From: CAIJMU01 sp035530275
Lineage (GTDB): Bacteria; Spirochaetota; Spirochaetia; Treponematales; Rectinemataceae
Length of the DNA stretch: 64,000 nt
Direction: 5' to 3'
NCBI GenBank assembly: GCA_035530275.1
Contig: DATKVC010000017.1
Coordinates: forward strand, 124,001 to 188,000
Part shown: piece by piece, positions 59,487 through 64,000 of the stretch
Layout of the letters: each line of letters starts with the position of its first letter
How positions within the stretch are numbered: the stretch's first letter is position 1
Made by a program: the position numbers and the translations under genes
The notes under the pieces: model-generated
What the model was told of the DNA's origin: nothing
Database searches by the model: none
What the model saw: only the letters and a program-made list of their open reading frames with translations

Positions 59487-60383
59487 TCAGCCCGCACCGC
59501 GAGGCTCGATACGCACGTCCTCGCCTTCGGGCAGGTAGACCTTCGAACGCGGAGGCACGGAGTGGGTAAGCCAGACATTGCCTCCGATGACGGAGCCCGC
59601 TCCGATGACCGTTTCGCCGCCGAGTATGGTAGCCCCCGAGTAGATCGTCACGCCGTCCTCGATCGTGGGGTGGCGCTTCGTTTCGCCGAGCTCCTTGCGC
59701 ACCGAGAGGGCGCCGAGGGTCACGCTTTGGTAGAGCTTGACGCCGTCGCCGATGATCGCGGTCTCGCCGATGACGACGCCCGTGCCGTGGTCGATGAAAA
59801 AGCCCGAGCCGATGTCGGCGCCGGGATGGATGTCGATGCCCGTCTTGCCGTGCACGTTTTCGCTCATCATTCGCGGCAGTAGGGGAAGTCCGGCTTTCCA
59901 GAAATAATGGGCAATTCTGTGCACGACGATGGCCTCGAGGCCGGGGTAGGCGAGGATGACCTCCTCGTGGGATTTGGCGGCCGGATCGCCTCGGAAGGCG
60001 GCTTCGACGTCGAGCATGAGGATGGCCCTGATCGAGGGAAGCTCGGCGAAGAAAGATTCGACGAGTTCTCGGGCCTCGATTTCGCAGGCCGCCGGGCAAT
60101 CGGAGGCGCCTGCCTGTCGGGTCTTGTATTCGAGGGCTCGCGTGACTTCGGGTATCAGGAGCTTCGCCGCCCGATGCACGAGCTCGCCTGCGACCAGTCC
60201 GAGATTTCGATCGTCGATCCCGTCCTCGCGCCTGAAGCCGGGGAACACGAGGGTTTCGATGTCGGCGAGCGCATGGAGGACGGGTTCGCGAGCCGGAAGA
60301 TTGGGGCCGGCCGCGTGATTGACTCCCCCGTCCCTCGACCAGGAATCGATGATGCCGGCTATCGCGTCGGAAAGCGTGCTCAT
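59487..60383 (-). CDS. cysE: serine O-acetyltransferase
   Basis: This 298-residue enzyme of the EpsC-like branch makes O-acetylserine for cysteine synthesis. An N-terminal helical domain ends in AYPGLEAIVVHRIAHYFW. The catalytic left-handed beta-helix follows: MMSENVHGKTGIDIHPGADIGSGFFIDHGTGVVIGETAIIGDGV, with the active Asp/His pair in DIHPGA, and further hexapeptide turns. GGGAG precedes the ATG. It begins 12 bases after the galactokinase stop, so the two share a transcript despite unrelated roles. Confidence 0.94.
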   Translation of the reverse strand: MSTLSDAIAGIIDSWSRDGGVNHAAGPNLPAREPVLHALADIETLVFPGFRREDGIDDRNLGLVAGELVHRAAKLLIPEVTRALEYKTRQAGASDCPAACEIEARELVESFFAELPSIRAILMLDVEAAFRGDPAAKSHEEVILAYPGLEAIVVHRIAHYFWKAGLPLLPRMMSENVHGKTGIDIHPGADIGSGFFIDHGTGVVIGETAIIGDGVKLYQSVTLGALSVRKELGETKRHPTIEDGVTIYSGATILGGETVIGAGSVIGGNVWLTHSVPPRSKVYLPEGEDVRIEPRGAG

Positions 60384-60395
60384 CAGGCCACTCCC

Positions 60396-61667
60396 TTATA
60401 GAATCCGGCAGGCGCCGGGGCTTCTGATTTCGAGTTCGACCACGGAACCCTCGCCGAACCAGCCTTCCATGTAGCGGCGAAAGGCCGAGGCGCGCTTTCC
60501 CTTGACCCAGGCCTGCATCGTGCCCGCGAAGCCGCCCCCGTGAACACGCGCCACCCCATCCTTGCCGAGCCAGCGCTGCGAGAGCGCTATGGCGAGGGCG
60601 AGGGACTGGGAAGCCGGTTCGCGTCCGGTCGAGACATTTTGGAGGAGTCGCCAGGACGAGTCTCCGGACTTTGCGACAAGGTCGAGAAATTTGCCGAATT
60701 TGTCGCTCTCCAGGGCCTTGACCATCCTGCGGACCCGCTCGTTCTCATCGACGAAATGCAGGGCCCTGAGAAGGGCTCGATCGCCGAGTGCCGCCCTGAT
60801 TTCGGGACCTCTGTCTTCGAGGCTTCGCGGGTCAATGGATCGAAGCTCCTTCGAGCCGAGAAAGGCGGCGACAGAGCGCATTTCGGCGGGGATGGCGGCG
60901 TAATCGGAAGTGAGATCGGCATGATCGCCGCCGGGGGATACGGCGTAGAGCCGATATCCGGAAGCGGCCTCATCGATTTCGACGCGCCTCAGCTTGGGCT
61001 TATCGATATCCTCGAAGTCGATCGAGACAAAGCCACCCGAGGCGCTTGCTGCCTGATCCATTAGGCCGCAGGGTTTGCCGAACCACGTGTTCTCCGCCCG
61101 CTGCGCGACTGCGGCTATCTCCAGGGGGTCGAGCTGCCTGTCCGCGAGATCGAGCATGATGGTCGCGAAGAGCACCTCGACGGCGGCCGAGCTCGATAGA
61201 CCCATTCCGACCGCCACCCTTGAATCGAGACGGGCATCGAAGCCGGAAAACCTGCAACCCATTCCGGCGAGGATCGCCGCTACTCCGCGGATCAGGGCCG
61301 CGGTCGTTCCCGTCTCGGCGGGGAGGGGTCCGTGCACGGCGAGATCGACGACGATCTCGCCCTCGAATCCCTTGGAAACGATCTTGGCGAGTCCGTCGGA
61401 TCGGGGTCTGACGCAGGCGAGGACGTCGAGTCTGAGAGCCGCGCAGAGAACACGACCGCGATTGTGATCCGTATGGTTGCCGGCTATCTCGGTGCGCCCC
61501 GGCGCGGAATAGAAGCGAAGATCTTGGCCGCCATCCTCACCGAGAAGGGGCGCCGCCAGGGTCGTGCAGCGGGCGCGGGCCTCATCGAGGCCCTGGTCGC
61601 CGTAGAGGGCGACGAACAGCTTTGCATTCTTTTTGAGCTTGCCTTCGAGACTGGCTTTGCCGGCCAT
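60396..61667 (-). CDS. galK: galactokinase
   Basis: This 423-residue GHMP kinase phosphorylates galactose at C1. It has the substrate motif APGRTEIAGNHTDHNRG (normally GRTNLIGEHTDY-like, here a shorter variant), the ATP loop GMGLSSSAAVEV and motif 3 HGGGFAGTMQAWV. The N-terminus precedes the motif by about 55 residues, longer than E. coli GalK. No galT or galE is adjacent. GGAAGG upstream supports ATG 61667. Substrates other than galactose in the GHMP family cannot be excluded. Confidence 0.9.
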   Translation of the reverse strand: MAGKASLEGKLKKNAKLFVALYGDQGLDEARARCTTLAAPLLGEDGGQDLRFYSAPGRTEIAGNHTDHNRGRVLCAALRLDVLACVRPRSDGLAKIVSKGFEGEIVVDLAVHGPLPAETGTTAALIRGVAAILAGMGCRFSGFDARLDSRVAVGMGLSSSAAVEVLFATIMLDLADRQLDPLEIAAVAQRAENTWFGKPCGLMDQAASASGGFVSIDFEDIDKPKLRRVEIDEAASGYRLYAVSPGGDHADLTSDYAAIPAEMRSVAAFLGSKELRSIDPRSLEDRGPEIRAALGDRALLRALHFVDENERVRRMVKALESDKFGKFLDLVAKSGDSSWRLLQNVSTGREPASQSLALAIALSQRWLGKDGVARVHGGGFAGTMQAWVKGKRASAFRRYMEGWFGEGSVVELEIRSPGACRIL

Positions 61668-61702
61668 CCTGCTTCCTTCCGCCCCATCGTGGCGCTTCGA
61701 TA

Positions 61703-61730
61703 CTCTTACCGCGCGGCGCGATTTTGACAA
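61703..61730 (-). promoter_or_regulatory. galK-cysE promoter
   Basis: On the minus strand TTGTCA (61730-61725), a 16-base spacer and TAAGAG (61708-61703). Its -35 shares bases with that of the divergent hydrolase promoter. Confidence 0.5.
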
Positions 61731-61753
61731 GGTGTCGGCGTCCGGACTATCTT
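61724..61753 (+). promoter_or_regulatory. leaderless-type promoter of the alpha/beta hydrolase gene
   Basis: TTGACA (61724-61729), an 18-base spacer and TATCTT (61748-61753), six bases before ATG 61760. This is the clearest example of the recurring geometry. Confidence 0.65.
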
Positions 61754-61759
61754 CGCCCT

Positions 61760-62581
61760 ATGAACGATCCAGCGCCGAAATCGCACGCGTCTTCCATCAT
61801 CCTCGTCGCGGTGCTTTCCTGCCTTGCCGTCGGTGCGGCTTGGTTCTTCCATCCCGCTCCGATCGAGTCGGCGCCAGAGCTGCTCGAATCTTCGACAGGC
61901 TTCAGCCTTCGCTTCGAGGATTACGGGATTTATTACGAACCGCGCAATCCTTCGGGGGAAGGGCTGATCTTTTTTCCCGAGGCGCGTGTGGAGCCGGAAT
62001 CCTACGCCTGGCTCGGCGCGGGACTTGCCGCAGCGGGTCACCCCGTCTACATCGCGCGCTTTCCCTTCAATTTCGCCAGCTTGGCTCCGCGGCGGGCGGA
62101 TGCGATCAGGCGTGCCCATCCCGAGGTCCTTCGCTGGGCCCTCGGCGGTCATTCCCTCGGCGGCTCCCTCGCGGCCTCCTACGCCCTTGCCCATCAAGAG
62201 GAAGTTTCGGAGCTGATACTCTTGGCGGCCCTGCCTCCCGATTCTGTCGATCTCTCAGCCTCGAATTTAATGATTCTCCTCGTCTCGGCCTCCGAAGACG
62301 GCCTCGTAGGCGAGGGAAAGATCGACGCCGCGGGGAGAAGGTTCCCGGCCTCCACGAAGCGCGTCGTCATCCAAGGCGGAAATCATTCGCAATTCGGTGA
62401 ATATGGGACCCAACAGGGAGACAGGGTCGCGCAGCTTGACGGCGGTCGGCAAAGGGCGATGACCCTCGATGCGATGCTGGGCTTCATGGGCGCTCCGGGA
62501 AAGATGGAGGGTGGGGCGGGTGCCGAGGAATCGGGTGACCCCCTGCAGCCGGCTCAGACTACTCCGTCGGGAAAAGAATGA
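61760..62581 (+). CDS. membrane-anchored alpha/beta hydrolase
   Basis: This 273-residue protein has an N-terminal membrane anchor (SSIILVAVLSCLAVGAAWFF). An alpha/beta-hydrolase domain with nucleophile elbow GGHSLGG, a plausible acid in SASEDGLVG and the catalytic His in GGNHSQFG follows, so the Ser-Asp-His triad looks complete. It would act as an esterase or lipase outside the cytoplasmic membrane; the substrate is unknown. There is no Shine-Dalgarno. Its last 23 bases overlap the end of motB on the other strand. Confidence 0.85.
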   Translation: MNDPAPKSHASSIILVAVLSCLAVGAAWFFHPAPIESAPELLESSTGFSLRFEDYGIYYEPRNPSGEGLIFFPEARVEPESYAWLGAGLAAAGHPVYIARFPFNFASLAPRRADAIRRAHPEVLRWALGGHSLGGSLAASYALAHQEEVSELILLAALPPDSVDLSASNLMILLVSASEDGLVGEGKIDAAGRRFPASTKRVVIQGGNHSQFGEYGTQQGDRVAQLDGGRQRAMTLDAMLGFMGAPGKMEGGAGAEESGDPLQPAQTTPSGKE

Positions 62582-63305
62582 GGATGTCCACGCGCCGGTT
62601 GTAGGCCCGACCCTCGGGAGTATCGTTGGGGCGTTCGGGTCTCGTGTCGCCGAAGCCCGTCGCCGACATCCGCTGCTTGTCGACGCCGATGAGGTCGAGG
62701 GCCTCGACGACGTTGACCGCCCGTATGGCCGAAAGCATCAGGTTCGATTTGTAGGGGCTGGTACGATCGACCGGGGTGTCATCCGTATGGCCCTCGACGA
62801 CGATGTTTTCCGGCACCGAATTGAGGAGCTGCCCGACTTTCACCAGGGTCGGCATCGCGCCTTCAGCGATGGTCGTCTGGCCCGCGCGAAAGAAGGTATC
62901 GCCCGAAAGCGACAGCACGATGCCGCGGGCCTCGGTATTCATCTGAATCTTGCCCGTTCGGATTTCGGTTTCCAGGGTCGAGGTGGCCTTTTCGAGAAAG
63001 ATCTGCCGCATGGGCGAGACGCGTGGCGATAGCCCCGTGCCGGGCGGCGGCCTGGGAGGACCTCCCGTGTTTTCGATGACGGCATGGCCTCCGGCTCCCT
63101 CCAGGAGCTGTATTCCCGGCAGCCCTTGGAAGACAAGGGAAAAAGACTGAGCGAGGGCCTCGAATTTCTTTGTGTCGACCTTCGACATCGCGAAGAGGAT
63201 GACGAAGAGGACCATCAACAGCGTGATCATGTCGGAGTAGGTGAGGAGCCAACGCTCGGCGTTCTGCGGCTTTTCCGGCTCCTCGGGTTTCTTTTTCCTG
63301 GCCAT
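62559..63305 (-). CDS. motB: flagellar motor stator protein MotB
   Basis: This 248-residue stator subunit has a short basic N-terminus (MARKKK). A single membrane helix, WLLTYSDMITLLMVLFVILFAMS, carries the proton-binding Asp at residue 25. A plug/linker region follows, then an OmpA-like peptidoglycan-binding domain (residues about 120-245: VVEGHTDDTPV, LSAIRAVNVVEAL, NRRVDILI). With MotA it converts ion flow to torque. The start is two bases after the motA stop. Confidence 0.97.
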   Translation of the reverse strand: MARKKKPEEPEKPQNAERWLLTYSDMITLLMVLFVILFAMSKVDTKKFEALAQSFSLVFQGLPGIQLLEGAGGHAVIENTGGPPRPPPGTGLSPRVSPMRQIFLEKATSTLETEIRTGKIQMNTEARGIVLSLSGDTFFRAGQTTIAEGAMPTLVKVGQLLNSVPENIVVEGHTDDTPVDRTSPYKSNLMLSAIRAVNVVEALDLIGVDKQRMSATGFGDTRPERPNDTPEGRAYNRRVDILILFPTE

Positions 63306-63307
63306 GT

Positions 63308-64000
63308 TCAGCTCTCGTTGAAGCTTTCGAGTTCGTGGCGCTCGTGCTCTTCGAGGAAGGCGGCGAGCTTGTCGCCGACGAGCTTAGGGCTCTCGCCCTG
63401 CTGTATCGAGAGAATACCCACGATGATCATTTCCTTGGCGAGTTTTTCCTTCCCGAGGACGACCTTGAGCTTGTTTGCGATGGGGAGGAAGACGAGGTTG
63501 GCGATGCCGATGCCGAGAAGGGTGGCGATGAAGGCTGTCGATACATGCTCTCCCAACTTTTCGGGTTCTGAAAGATTGGCGAGAACGATGATGAGGCCGA
63601 GGACGGTACCGATGATGCCCATCGTCGGAGCGAATCCGCCGGCCGCCTCGAAGATTTCCACCCCGTGTTTTTGATGCTTTTCCCATACGGAAACATCGTT
63701 CTCGAGAAGTGCCGTGAGAGCCTCCGAATCCGTGCCGTCGATGACGTAGCGAAGGCCCTTTTTCAAGAGGGGATCGTCCTGGTCGGAGAGGCTTTGCATG
63801 TCCTCTTCAAGTGAAAGAAGACCGTCGCGCCTCGATTTTTCGGCGAAGGCCACGAATTTGAGCGCGAGTTCCTTGCTCTTTACCGGGGGCAATTTCAAGG
63901 CCTTCGACGTAAGCTTGCCCATGCCGATGATGTCGCCCATGTCAAAGGAGGTGAAGAGGGCTCCGGCGACGCCGCCGAAGATGATGATGATGGGGGAGGG
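63308..64000 (-). CDS. motA: flagellar motor stator protein MotA (5' end beyond window)
   Basis: The frame is open to the window edge, with 230 residues visible. The first visible residues (PSPIIIIFGGVAGALFTSFD) match the second membrane helix of MotA. A cytoplasmic loop with the charged residues that contact FliG follows, then the last two helices (GFAPTMGIIGTVLGLIIVLANL and the segment after FIATLLGIGIANLVFLPIANKL). The missing part is the N-terminus with the first helix. An internal ATG at 63940 is not the true start. It forms an operon with motB, as in other spirochaetes. Confidence 0.96.
   Translation of the reverse strand, partial: PSPIIIIFGGVAGALFTSFDMGDIIGMGKLTSKALKLPPVKSKELALKFVAFAEKSRRDGLLSLEEDMQSLSDQDDPLLKKGLRYVIDGTDSEALTALLENDVSVWEKHQKHGVEIFEAAGGFAPTMGIIGTVLGLIIVLANLSEPEKLGEHVSTAFIATLLGIGIANLVFLPIANKLKVVLGKEKLAKEMIIVGILSIQQGESPKLVGDKLAAFLEEHERHELESFNES

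Overview
The window is GC-rich, densely packed bacterial chromosome from a motile, double-membraned organism. A free-living member of the Spirochaetota is the best fit. The evidence is the combination of stator genes motA/motB, the anti-sigma factor FlgM, CheW and an MCP, several outer-membrane-type proteins (an OmpA-domain giant with an N-terminus like spirochaete UPF0164 proteins, a beta-barrel and a large lipoprotein), and GTP-type PEP carboxykinase. This assignment is inferred from gene content; no rRNA or tRNA gene is visible.

Layout. 1-5.4 kb: a chemoreceptor, an MFS transporter, rpmB, a divergent Fpg-like glycosylase and fluC. 5.4-13.4 kb: a sugar-uptake locus. A TIM-barrel isomerase and a LacI regulator run leftward. 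A binding protein, a double ATPase, two permeases and a PfkB kinase run rightward. 13.4-21.7 kb: VOC and metallo-beta-lactamase-fold proteins, two secreted proteins of unknown role, and a 1378-residue outer-membrane protein with eight SPNGDG-type repeats and an OmpA domain. 21.8-28 kb: murB, cysS, then an ECF sigma/anti-sigma operon that also carries a secreted protein and a transglutaminase-fold protein with no cysteine. 28.2-36.5 kb: glyA, a double cyclic-nucleotide-domain regulator, a QueG-like Fe-S protein, cheW, a split methyltransferase, pckG and a basic protein. 36.6-38.7 kb: recG. 38.8-46.2 kb: an envelope cluster (MMPL exporter, LolA-like protein, 990-residue lipoprotein, beta-barrel) whose base composition looks less GC-rich in places. 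46.3-55.9 kb: M32 peptidase, ridA, radical SAM, PHP phosphoesterase, AI-2E permease, rsmI, flgM, a degenerate iron-ADH homologue and a TrmH-type methylase. 56-64 kb: an orphan MalK/UgpC-type ATPase, a soluble degenerate chemoreceptor-like protein, a tiny lysine-rich protein, cysE, galK, a lipase-fold hydrolase, and motB/motA (motA runs off the end).

The most notable general signal is transcriptional. Several genes without a Shine-Dalgarno sequence have a -10 box ending 5-7 bases before the start codon, usually with a -35 element 17-18 bases further up (murB, rsmI, the alpha/beta hydrolase, radical SAM, the MCP-like gene and others). This predicts frequent leaderless mRNAs. Other points of interest are a CTG start codon forced by an upstream stop, an exact sigma-28 -10 box before flgM, a terminator-like leader that the iron-ADH homologue must be transcribed through, and several enzyme homologues that have lost catalytic residues.
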